This document shows, piece by piece, positions 26,041-34,341 of a stretch of 64,000 nt of DNA. Origin of the DNA: CAYVOV01 sp964453525 (GTDB lineage: Bacteria > Chloroflexota > Dehalococcoidia > Dehalococcoidales > UBA2162); assembly GCA_964453525.1 (NCBI GenBank), contig CAYVOV010000014.1, forward strand, positions 36,698-100,697, read 5' to 3'. The position numbers and the translations under genes are program-made. The notes under the pieces are model-generated. The model worked only from the letters and a program-made list of their open reading frames with translations, searched no databases and was not told the origin of the DNA. Every line of letters starts with the position of its first letter. Positions within the stretch are counted from its first letter, which is position 1.

Positions 26041-27078
26041 ATGAGCATCAGCGCAGATAAGAATAGCCGGGTAACCGGGGGCTTGAATGACTTCGAGGAG
26101 GTACTGAAAGAGCATGAGTTGGTGCTGCCCCCCGTCGCTTTCGAGACGCTGTGGGTCAATATCACCAACCTCTGCAACCAGGCGTGCACCCACTGTCATC
26201 TGGACGCCTCCCCGAAGCGGAATGAGCAAATGGACCGCGTCACCATCGACCGCTGTCTGCAAATACTTGCTGAGAGCGGCTCCTGCCTGAAACTGGATAT
26301 TACCGGGGGAGAGCCGGGGCTTCACCCGGATTTCAGGTACCTTGTTACCGAAGCCAGAAAGCTGAATAAAAACGTAACCGTGCGTCATAACCTGACGGTG
26401 ATAGTGGACGGCAATCCGGTGACCGGAGAAAGTATGGAATACCTGCCGGAGTTTTTCGCTGAAAACAGCGTGGAAGTGCTTGCCTCATTGCCCCATTACG
26501 AAGCAGAAGAAACCGACCGTGTACGGGGCAGCGGCGTCTTTGAAAAGAGTATCAGAAGTCTCCGGCTGCTTAACGAGCAGGGATATGGCAGAGAAGAAGA
26601 CGGCCCAGCCCTCAACCTGGTCTATAACTACAGTGGCCCGTTACGCCCTGATGACCAGGCAGTCATGGAATCCGAATTCAGGCGGGAGCTGATGGCAAAA
26701 TACGGCATTAGTTTCAACAGGCTGTTCACGGTGACAAATATGCCGATAAACAGGTTCCGGAGACGGCTTGAAAAGTCCGGCACTTACAGCGAATATATGG
26801 AAAGCCTGAAAGAGACTTTCAGCGAGACAGCCGCTCAGGCGGTCGCCTGCCGCTCACTAATCAGTGTGGACTACAGAGGGCGTATCTATGACTGCGATTT
26901 CAACTTGGCGCTCGGCCTGCAGGCGGGGGAACCGGAGCCGTTGACGGTTTTCAATCTCGATATGCCATCAATATTGAACCGCAGGATAGGATTCGGCTCA
27001 CACTGCTTCGGCTGCACTTCCGGCGGGGGAAGTAGCTGAGTGGGGAATATTCTGCCCGTGGAGGCGGAAACGGAGTAA
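26041..27078 (+). CDS. arsS: ArsS-type radical SAM protein, probable selenoprotein (Sec333)
   Basis: Residues 41-56 hold the radical SAM cluster motif CNQACTHC (Cys45, 49, 52), followed by DITGGEPGLHPDF. The C-terminal Cys-rich domain has ACRSLISVDYRGRIYDCDFN and SHCFGCTSGGGSS. Family members (arsenosugar biosynthesis radical SAM (seleno)protein) end in GSSC or GSSU; here GSS is followed by TGA at 27037-27039 and the frame stays open for 12 more codons to TAA at 27076-27078. I therefore extend the gene across the TGA to 345 residues. If TGA is a stop, the protein is 332 residues and lacks that last Cys/Sec. Known members help convert methylated arsenic to arsenosugars. No ArsM is seen nearby, so the substrate is open. 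Confidence 0.85.
27055..27073 (+). promoter_or_regulatory. Candidate SECIS hairpin of the ArsS-type gene
   Basis: CCGT (27056-27059) and ACGG (27070-27073) can pair around a 10-base loop beginning GG, about 20 bases after the TGA. The stem is only 4 bp, weaker than the one in the UGSC-type gene. A GGG/CCC pairing nearer the TGA is an alternative. Confidence 0.35.
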
Positions 27079-27102
27079 AGGCCCCGGATACCTGCCCCTC
27101 AT

Positions 27103-27492
27103 TTATGAACTGGTACCGTATACCCTGAAGGTACCCCTCATAGTTTCTGGATGAATATCGCACCTGAAGAAATACGTGCCAGGAGTTTCAGGCGCGGTGA
27201 AGGTGTAGGCAATCGTTCTGGGACCTGTAATTATCTCGCCGATGAAGATTTCCTGATTCGCTTCTTCAGACCGGTAGACGGCAAAGTTATGGCGCAGGCT
27301 GTCCCTGTTTTCAAAAACAATCGTTACCTCTTTACCGGCCGCCACACTGATATAACTCCGGCTGAATTCTCCGTTTTTGGCGATGAGTTTAATGCCCTCG
27401 GATGAAGTTGTACAGGCAAATAAAAAAGCTGATAGACCAATGAGAAGGAAGATAGTTATTATTTTTACAAGACCCGGTAAAGACTTTTTCAT
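27103..27492 (-). CDS. Cupredoxin-domain lipoprotein
   Basis: A 129-residue secreted protein. A signal peptide with lipobox AFLFAC (Cys27) is followed by a single cupredoxin domain. Possible type-1 copper ligands are His in LRHNF, then Cys, His and Met in FFRCDIHPETM, in the usual H...C-x-x-H-x-x-M order (spacing short but plausible). It is probably anchored to the outer face of the membrane and acts in electron transfer or copper binding. It is convergent with the ArsS-type gene, with only 24 bp between the coding regions. Confidence 0.85.
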   Translation of the reverse strand: MKKSLPGLVKIITIFLLIGLSAFLFACTTSSEGIKLIAKNGEFSRSYISVAAGKEVTIVFENRDSLRHNFAVYRSEEANQEIFIGEIITGPRTIAYTFTAPETPGTYFFRCDIHPETMRGTFRVYGTSS

Positions 27493-27784
27493 GATTCTAC
27501 CTCCCTCATTCGCTGATGTACTTCTATATTTAGGATAACCTGATGCCCATTAATTAATCAAGATTGAATTCCGGAGAATCAGGAATTCACCCTGCCGGGA
27601 TTCGATAGTAAAGAGAACTTTATTATTAAATCCAATGATTGAAACCAGCAAAATTTACGATTCCCCAGATAAAAAAGTGAGCAGACAATGAGAATATTAA
27701 TCGGAACGTAGAGATAACTATAATAGACAAACCAGGAATAGAAAACTCTCAGGCTCCTGACAAAGTCCTGCGTTGTGAAACAGT
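27493..27784. other. Intergenic region, nothing recognised
   Basis: 292 bp, AT-rich, between the cupredoxin start and the end of the transglutaminase gene. No frame or clear hairpin is seen. Confidence 0.35.
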
Positions 27785-30256
27785 TCAGTATTTTATTCGG
27801 AAGAGACGTTTAAGTAAAACCGGGTATACCTCACGCCATGACTTGAGGAGATTCCAGGATTCCATTAATTCCAGCTCCTTTTTAGGACTGTAAGCACTTC
27901 GTACGTAGTACTGTACGATATTTTCGATTGCCTCCGCCTGTGATGGTAACGCCAGTGCCATTTCGGTGCAGAACTCCAGAGGTGTTTGAGGAGATCTTGG
28001 CCCTGACTTGGCCAGTGAGGCAAGTCTGCAAAGTTTCCTGTATACTTCAGTGGCGAGTTCTGATTTCATTGAGGTCTTTAGCCAGCGTGATAATAGTATC
28101 CAGGGAATAAACACTACTAAAATAATGCAGACTATTGTTAATGGCAGAACTATTCGCCCCCAACTCTGAAAACCAGAACCCCGGCTACCAGCACTGGTGC
28201 CTTCACCGGCTATACTATCTTCAACCCACTCCTCTCCTGTATCATAATAGTACCAGTATTCATCATATTCATCGAGATAATTACTTCCTCCCAGCAACGC
28301 TCCGGACTCGATGTCCAGTGGAGGTGTTGCTTCAAATCCTACCCAGCCATAACCGGGGAAATATACCTCCGGCCAGGCATGGCGCTGCTCGGCCCGAAGT
28401 ATGGAGTGCCCCGTTTTCTTATCCCATTCACCGGGCGCGTATCCAACGCTAATCCTTGAAGGTATTCCCACCGAACGGAGCATTACTGCCATGGCTGAGG
28501 AAAAGTGAACGCAGTTACCTGACTTTTCGACAAACAGAAAATAATATACGCCATCCACTTCCTCAGGGGGAGCTTCTACCTCTCTGCTATATTCCATCTT
28601 GGAAAGGTGTTGCTTGATAGCGATTACCTTGTCATAGTTGTTTTCATGCTCCTCGGTTACCGTTTCACTCAATCGCTTTACGCCTGAGGGCAGATTTGAC
28701 GGTAATTGAATATAGTAGTCTTTAATCCGGTTAGGATATATGTCCCCGGCCTCAGATAGCTCATCAGGTGTAGCCGAGACAATACTGTTAGTTACCGTAT
28801 AGCGACTGTCAGGTTTGAGGAAATAAGGGGTTGCTACAGAAACTGTATCTGGGTTTCCTTTTTTAACCCGGGTTAACCTGATAGTATCGGTTGGGCTGTT
28901 ATCCGGACCAGTAATAACGAGGTCTTCAGGTAACAGTTTCCCGACTTCATCCAAGTTTAATTCTTCGTTGTTCCCCTGCATGGACCGTAACGAGCGAGAT
29001 AAAGACGCCACATCCGGCGGCAAGGTGTTGTCAACGGATGTGGATGAGAGGTCTATATCGAAACTGGACGGAGCCAGGGATTTAATAGAGACCGGCTTGT
29101 CTGAAGAAATAAACTCCCCTGAATTTAAAATAATGTCCGTTTTTAATCTTGTTTCTACAAAGTAGGTTATTTCACTGCGATTCGACTCGCCTTCGCTTCC
29201 AGTACCGGCACTTCCTTCCCGCAGCATCTGCTCGGTAGTGTTGGAGCTGGTCCATCCCGTATTCGAGTAAACATTAAACATATGTGTTCGCCAGTAAGAT
29301 GGTTGCGGTGATGTGACAATAAATTGCCTCTGCCTGCCCCGGTCAAACCCCGAATCTCCAAGTAATAGTTCACTTTTTTCACTGCTCTTGAGCATCGGTT
29401 GTTTGGTTTCGATGGTGGAAAACAAATCATTCAAACGTCTTTCGATGTTATTAATCCGGAGTGATTGTGCTCTTACTGTGTTCTCCAGTTGAGTAACCCG
29501 GACTTCCGGGGTGAACCGGGAAACAGTGGCAACCAGTGTGCTCAACAATAAAAGCGAAATGAAAAAGTAGGCCACACTTCTTTTCGTATAGTAGATACCA
29601 TTGTTTTCCAGCCCGGGAGTTTGTTTGATGAGTCTCATTATGCCGAGAAACAGCAGGGACACCAGAATAAAAAGAAAGAAAGAGGTATAATGCTTTTCCG
29701 GAAGGTTGCTGAGATTGGCAAAGATAATAATCGCCCCCAGAGAAATCGCTATCCACGGATTTTGCCTTCGTACAATAAACCAGGTCGACACGTAGCCAAA
29801 TATCCAGGTGCAGAATACGAGAAGCGTGGCAAACTGCACCATACCGATTCCGGGTTCGGTAATAGTCATCGCCTGCCACCATGATTGAAAAGCAAACGAC
29901 AATTTGCCGGCGGACGATAATGATTCCGGTATGGATAATAGTGGATATATCTGCCAGATTGTTACCAGAAAACCGGTGACCACCACAACGGAGGATATTA
30001 TGAAACCGGATAACCGGCTTCTACCGAGCACCCAGCTTAAGACAATGGCAAGAGCCAGGACGACCACTAGTGAAGGATGAGGTGTAATCCATTCAGCTTG
30101 CTCCACAGAAAATACAGGAACCCAGAGCACGGGTAAGAGGAAAATTATACTGAGCCACCAGCGCCGGCCACCCAGCCACTTCTCCAGTTGCGCCCATGAT
30201 ATGCCATGTCCCAGCAGTTTCTTTTCTTTAAATGACATACTTTCCGATTTCTCCAC
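27785..30256 (-). CDS. TgpA-like transglutaminase-domain membrane protein (DUF3488)
   Basis: An 823-residue protein. The N-terminal third has about six membrane helices (to about residue 240). A long extracytoplasmic part follows, with the transglutaminase core: catalytic Cys582 in KSGNCVHFSSAMAVMLRS, then RHAWPEVYFPGYGWVGFEATP. After that come a single helix (about 715-740) and a cytoplasmic tail. It is the classic third member of the MoxR-DUF58-TgpA module, with 12 bp to the DUF58 gene. The start used is GTG at 30256 (AAGGCG before it); an ATG six codons later is possible. The substrate is unknown; the module is thought to act in chaperone-assisted envelope protein processing. Confidence 0.9.
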   Translation of the reverse strand: MEKSESMSFKEKKLLGHGISWAQLEKWLGGRRWWLSIIFLLPVLWVPVFSVEQAEWITPHPSLVVVLALAIVLSWVLGRSRLSGFIISSVVVVTGFLVTIWQIYPLLSIPESLSSAGKLSFAFQSWWQAMTITEPGIGMVQFATLLVFCTWIFGYVSTWFIVRRQNPWIAISLGAIIIFANLSNLPEKHYTSFFLFILVSLLFLGIMRLIKQTPGLENNGIYYTKRSVAYFFISLLLLSTLVATVSRFTPEVRVTQLENTVRAQSLRINNIERRLNDLFSTIETKQPMLKSSEKSELLLGDSGFDRGRQRQFIVTSPQPSYWRTHMFNVYSNTGWTSSNTTEQMLREGSAGTGSEGESNRSEITYFVETRLKTDIILNSGEFISSDKPVSIKSLAPSSFDIDLSSTSVDNTLPPDVASLSRSLRSMQGNNEELNLDEVGKLLPEDLVITGPDNSPTDTIRLTRVKKGNPDTVSVATPYFLKPDSRYTVTNSIVSATPDELSEAGDIYPNRIKDYYIQLPSNLPSGVKRLSETVTEEHENNYDKVIAIKQHLSKMEYSREVEAPPEEVDGVYYFLFVEKSGNCVHFSSAMAVMLRSVGIPSRISVGYAPGEWDKKTGHSILRAEQRHAWPEVYFPGYGWVGFEATPPLDIESGALLGGSNYLDEYDEYWYYYDTGEEWVEDSIAGEGTSAGSRGSGFQSWGRIVLPLTIVCIILVVFIPWILLSRWLKTSMKSELATEVYRKLCRLASLAKSGPRSPQTPLEFCTEMALALPSQAEAIENIVQYYVRSAYSPKKELELMESWNLLKSWREVYPVLLKRLFRIKY

Positions 30257-30268
30257 GTTTTGGTCGCC

Positions 30269-31507
30269 TTACAATACGCCTCCGGCAAATCGGGCTTGTG
30301 GTAGCAGCACCTTGCTATCGAGTGCTCTTGCCAGCGACTCTCCGGGTCTAACGGTATATACCTGGAAGCCGCTGGAAATTAGATTTCTGCTGGTATTCAC
30401 CCCACCGGTTATTCCGGAAAAACTATTATAATCAAGCGATATAACAATTACCGGGGCACCACGGTTTTTTACCTGACGGAGCGGTCCTAATATCCTCTCC
30501 CCGGATGCAGGTGTGATAACTATAAGTACCGTTTCCGAGCCGAAATTGTTTATTTTATCCAGTATCAGTTTCTCGACTGGCACTTCTCCCGCTGCTTTCA
30601 ATATAGCGAGTACCTCCATAATATCCCAGAAGTGCCGTTCTCCCGTCTGAGGTAAAAAGAGATACGGCTGGTCTCCGGTTGACACCAATCCAACCTGCTT
30701 ATCATTGTTTATATATTTCTTAATCAGAGACGCAGCAATCGTCACGCTATATTCCTCGGTACTGTTATCACCTTCTCCCACCTGAGAATTCTGATGCATA
30801 TCGAGAACAATCCATATATTCTTTGAAGAATAGTTTAAACTGTCAGCATCAAACTCCTTGACCATCAACTTCCCGGTATGAGCGGTACTGCGCCAGTGGA
30901 TGCGGTTCAGAGTATCTCCGCCGACATACTCCCGGACCCGGGCGGCATTGGGGCCGATTTCACTGGTCAACCACCGGCTGGTGTCATATCCCGGCGAATC
31001 GGGTGAACGCGACTGAAAGAACGGTAAATCCAGCGTTGCCGGATAAACAACAATACTCTTGGACTCTCCCAGATTGCGATGGAATGAGAAAAAACCAAAC
31101 GGGTCTGTGGACGTAACAGTTACAGTACCCAGGTTATACAGTCCACGGCACTGACAATAGACAGAATTCTCCCACTGGAAATAACCTCTCGGAGGCAGGT
31201 TAAACGATGCCGCACTATGCTGTCCCGGTAAATCCGTGTTCTCTATTGTTTTAATGAATAGCTTGGGCAGCCAGCTATTATTGAATATGGTAATCTTTTG
31301 CTCAAACCGGTCACCAGCCTGGCAGTACTCCGCTGAATTACTGACCTGACCGGTTAGACCACGGATACCAAAAAATGCCCAGAGATATCCGGATATGAGG
31401 ACTATCGCCATGACGGCGAACAGACGTAACAGTAGAACGGAACCCGTTGTCAGAGCCAGCAGGAGAACGAAAAGAGGGACCAGTATAAGCAGTATTCTCC
31501 TCTTCAT
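30269..31507 (-). CDS. DUF58 / von Willebrand A-like protein
   Basis: A 412-residue protein with two N-terminal membrane helices (about 1-45), a beta-rich middle, and the DUF58 hallmark RVREYVGGDTLNRIHWRSTAHTGKLMVKEFD (about 193-223). Then comes a vWA-like end starting IWIVLDMHQNSQ, whose MIDAS is incomplete: DMHQN instead of DxSxS. It is coupled with MoxR upstream (57 bp) and TgpA downstream (12 bp), and acts at the membrane with the MoxR ATPase. Confidence 0.9.
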   Translation of the reverse strand: MKRRILLILVPLFVLLLALTTGSVLLLRLFAVMAIVLISGYLWAFFGIRGLTGQVSNSAEYCQAGDRFEQKITIFNNSWLPKLFIKTIENTDLPGQHSAASFNLPPRGYFQWENSVYCQCRGLYNLGTVTVTSTDPFGFFSFHRNLGESKSIVVYPATLDLPFFQSRSPDSPGYDTSRWLTSEIGPNAARVREYVGGDTLNRIHWRSTAHTGKLMVKEFDADSLNYSSKNIWIVLDMHQNSQVGEGDNSTEEYSVTIAASLIKKYINNDKQVGLVSTGDQPYLFLPQTGERHFWDIMEVLAILKAAGEVPVEKLILDKINNFGSETVLIVITPASGERILGPLRQVKNRGAPVIVISLDYNSFSGITGGVNTSRNLISSGFQVYTVRPGESLARALDSKVLLPQARFAGGVL

Positions 31508-31564
31508 AGGGTCTCATCCGGAATATATAATCCAGCTTCTAGAAGACGCAAAATTGTTCTTGTC

Positions 31565-32527
31565 CTATCGACCGACCAGCGTTCCCGGTACAGGCACGGT
31601 ATCGAGAATCTCTAAAATACTGGCACGGCCACTTCTATCTTTCATACCGTCGGTCGATGGTAATATCAGTCTATGTGCAAGGACGGGTTCAGCCAGGGCT
31701 TTAATATCATCGGGAATAACATAGTCACGTCCCGTCATGAGAGCCCTGGCTTGAGAAGTACGGTACAGTGCCAGTGACCCCCGTGGAGAAGAACCGAGGT
31801 ATACTGAATGGTGGTGCCGTGTTGCCTCGACGACCAGGGCGATATACTTTTTTACCAGGTCATCAACATAGATGCTTTTCACTGTCTCCTGAAGTTTTAT
31901 AATCTCAGAAGCATCAGTTACGGAACTAAGCTGTTCAATGGGGTGAGTATATCTCTGTCTCTCCATTATGTCAATTTCATCAGTTAGTGACGGATAACCA
32001 AGACTTATTCTCAGCATAAACCTGTCAAGTTGTGCTTCGGGAAGAGGAAATAGACCCTCGTACTCAATCGGGTCCTGAGTAGCCAAAACGTGGAATGGGA
32101 CGGGAGTATCATATGTGATTCCATCAACAGTGATTTGTTTTTCCTCCATCGGTTCCAGCAGCGCTGACTGAACCTTGGGAGTGGCTCGGTTGATTTCGTC
32201 AGCCAGGACTATCTGTGCCATAATCGGCCCGGCACGAAACTCAAAATCGTTAGCCTTCTGGTTGTACACCGAGACTCCGGTGATATCACCCGGCAGCATA
32301 TCCGGAGTAAACTGGATTCGCTTGAATGAACAGCTTACCGACCTCGCCAGGCTGCGGGCGAGCATTGTCTTGCCGACGCCCGGGGCATCCTCGATTAAAA
32401 GATGACCCTGACTGATAACCGCTATCACAGCTAACTCAACGGCTTCCCGCTTGCCAATGATTACTTTTTCAATATTATTTACTATTTCCAGTATTAATTT
32501 ATGAGCTGTAACCAATTCATTGTCCAT
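31565..32527 (-). CDS. MoxR-family AAA+ ATPase
   Basis: A 320-residue AAA+ protein with Walker A in EDAPGVGKTMLARSLA (about 38-53), the MoxR block RIQFTPDMLPGDITGVSVY, Walker B IVLADEINRATPKVQSALLE, and sensor LATQDPIEYEGLFPLPEAQLDRF. The C-terminal lid has SPRGSLALYRTSQARA. The length is normal. It is the first gene of a three-gene operon with DUF58 and the TgpA-like protein and is likely a chaperone that remodels or activates the DUF58 partner. Confidence 0.94.
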   Translation of the reverse strand: MDNELVTAHKLILEIVNNIEKVIIGKREAVELAVIAVISQGHLLIEDAPGVGKTMLARSLARSVSCSFKRIQFTPDMLPGDITGVSVYNQKANDFEFRAGPIMAQIVLADEINRATPKVQSALLEPMEEKQITVDGITYDTPVPFHVLATQDPIEYEGLFPLPEAQLDRFMLRISLGYPSLTDEIDIMERQRYTHPIEQLSSVTDASEIIKLQETVKSIYVDDLVKKYIALVVEATRHHHSVYLGSSPRGSLALYRTSQARALMTGRDYVIPDDIKALAEPVLAHRLILPSTDGMKDRSGRASILEILDTVPVPGTLVGR

Positions 32528-32832
32528 CCTATTCCCTCACCATTTATTAATAGTACTACTTGGTATGTGCTAATTTATTTGCAGGTATACCGGGAGTACA
32601 TTTTCCCCAATCGATTGAAGTGTGCGTACCTATACAGTACCGTTAATATTCAATAAGTATTCCTGCGGGCCCCGGTCCATTTAATACTATTATACAGTTT
32701 TATTGGCCAATTATTCTAATGTTAAAACTCACCTGCAAAATCTACCGGACTCCGTTTCTCCACCTTGGTACTCTTCCGTGTTAATATATGGTAACAAATT
32801 ACTACAAAAATAGACTGGAGAAGGAATCGACC

Positions 32833-34191
32833 TTGAGCTCGTATAGGCTTCAAAGAGACTGGACACAAGGAAGTATAATTGGCAATCTATGGTCTCTTGC
32901 CTGGCCAATGATGATAGCCCAGAGCCTTACTATGATAGGTCCTACCGTTGATATGATATGGGTAGGAAAACTGGGGGCAGCTTCGGTTGCCGGAGTCGGT
33001 ATTTCGGGTATGGCAGTAATGGTGGTTAACGCACTGAAAATGGGTCTTTTCACAGGGCTGAGAGCAATGGTCGCCCGTCTCGTCGGGGCTGGAGATACAG
33101 AAAGCGCCAACCATGTGTCACAACAGGCCTTCGTTATCGGGATTTCTTTATCCGTGTTCCTGGCAGTGGTTGGTGTATTTTTTGCCGAGCAGATATTAAT
33201 CGTTTTTGGGGTGGAGCCTGATGTTGTTGCCGAAGGAGCGGCATATATGCGCATCCAGTTGGTCGGCTCAGCAACAATGTCCTTTGCGCTAATCGCACAA
33301 TCCATCATGCAGGCATCGGGTGACACGGTAAACCCGATGAGGATAGCCGTTTTCTTCAGGCTTTTCCACGTTGTTCTTTGCCCTTTCCTGGTATTCGGCT
33401 GGTGGATATTCCCTCAGTTGGGTGTTAGTGGTGCCGCATTAACTAATGTTGTTTCTCAGAGTGTCGGAGGAGCCCTTGGATTATGGTTTCTCTTTAGCGG
33501 GCGGACTCGCCTGCGGTTGACCTTGCGTAATTTCTACCTTGACAGAAGTATCATATGGCGTCTTTTAAAAATTGGAATACCTGCCTCGATTACAGGGATG
33601 CAAAGAAACCTGCCTTACCTTGTGCTGGTATGGTTTATCTCTCCTTTTGGTACCTTTGCTGTCGCCGCTCATTCTATTATGCAAAGAATAGACGGTTTCG
33701 TGCGAACGCCGGCTGCCTCACTGGGCTCGGCAGCCGGTATTCTAGCCGGGCAGAACCTGGGAGCGGGAAAACCTGAGCGTGCTGAGAAAGGAGGTTGGCT
33801 GGCGGTGGGGCTTTTCACGAGTGTTATTGTCATTGCGTCGGTAGCAATATGGTTTTGGGCTGAATACATAGTTCGAATCTTTAACAGTGAGCCTACTTTC
33901 GTGGAAATAGCAGCCACTTTTTTGAGGATCCAGATTGCAGGGTACGTTTTATTTGGCTTTATCGTTGGCTTAAGCATGTGTATAGATGGTATTGGCGATA
34001 CTATGGTAACAATGCTGGTGACACTGCTCACAATGTGGCTGATACAGGTGCCGCTGGCTTATGTTCTACCAAACTTTACCCGCCTTGGTGTGTACGGGGT
34101 GCAATGGGCAATAGTGGCGGCACTGGTTATGAGAGCGGCTATCTACTTGATTTATTTCCGTTCAGGAAGGTGGAAACGAAAGAAGGTATAA
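32833..34191 (+). CDS. MATE-family efflux transporter
   Basis: About 452 residues with 12 hydrophobic helices in two similar halves, beginning GSIIGNLWSLAWPMMIAQ and containing VDMIWVGKLGAASVAGVG and AAGILAGQNLGAGKPERAE, which are typical MATE/NorM blocks. I chose TTG at 32833 because GGAGAAGG lies 7-8 bases upstream; an in-frame ATG at 32788 without such a sequence would add 15 residues. It is an Na+ or H+ driven exporter of organic cations or drugs. It stands alone, divergent from the MoxR operon. Confidence 0.9.
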   Translation: MSSYRLQRDWTQGSIIGNLWSLAWPMMIAQSLTMIGPTVDMIWVGKLGAASVAGVGISGMAVMVVNALKMGLFTGLRAMVARLVGAGDTESANHVSQQAFVIGISLSVFLAVVGVFFAEQILIVFGVEPDVVAEGAAYMRIQLVGSATMSFALIAQSIMQASGDTVNPMRIAVFFRLFHVVLCPFLVFGWWIFPQLGVSGAALTNVVSQSVGGALGLWFLFSGRTRLRLTLRNFYLDRSIIWRLLKIGIPASITGMQRNLPYLVLVWFISPFGTFAVAAHSIMQRIDGFVRTPAASLGSAAGILAGQNLGAGKPERAEKGGWLAVGLFTSVIVIASVAIWFWAEYIVRIFNSEPTFVEIAATFLRIQIAGYVLFGFIVGLSMCIDGIGDTMVTMLVTLLTMWLIQVPLAYVLPNFTRLGVYGVQWAIVAALVMRAAIYLIYFRSGRWKRKKV

Positions 34192-34341
34192 CGGACAATC
34201 CAAAAGCAATAAATCTAATCTCGAAAAACGTATTGAAAGTATTGATAGAAGAATGAAGGAGGAAGTACAATCAGGTATATCCTTACAGGTTATTCACAAT
34301 AACACAGGGTTATCCGGTACAGAAGGTAAGAAGGAGAAGTC

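Noticed and set aside
20739..27039. Genome-wide reassignment of TGA as a sense codon
   Set aside because: Many genes here end normally at TGA (for example 23993, 25341 and the DUF58 and AOR genes), so recoding is local and selenocysteine fits better.
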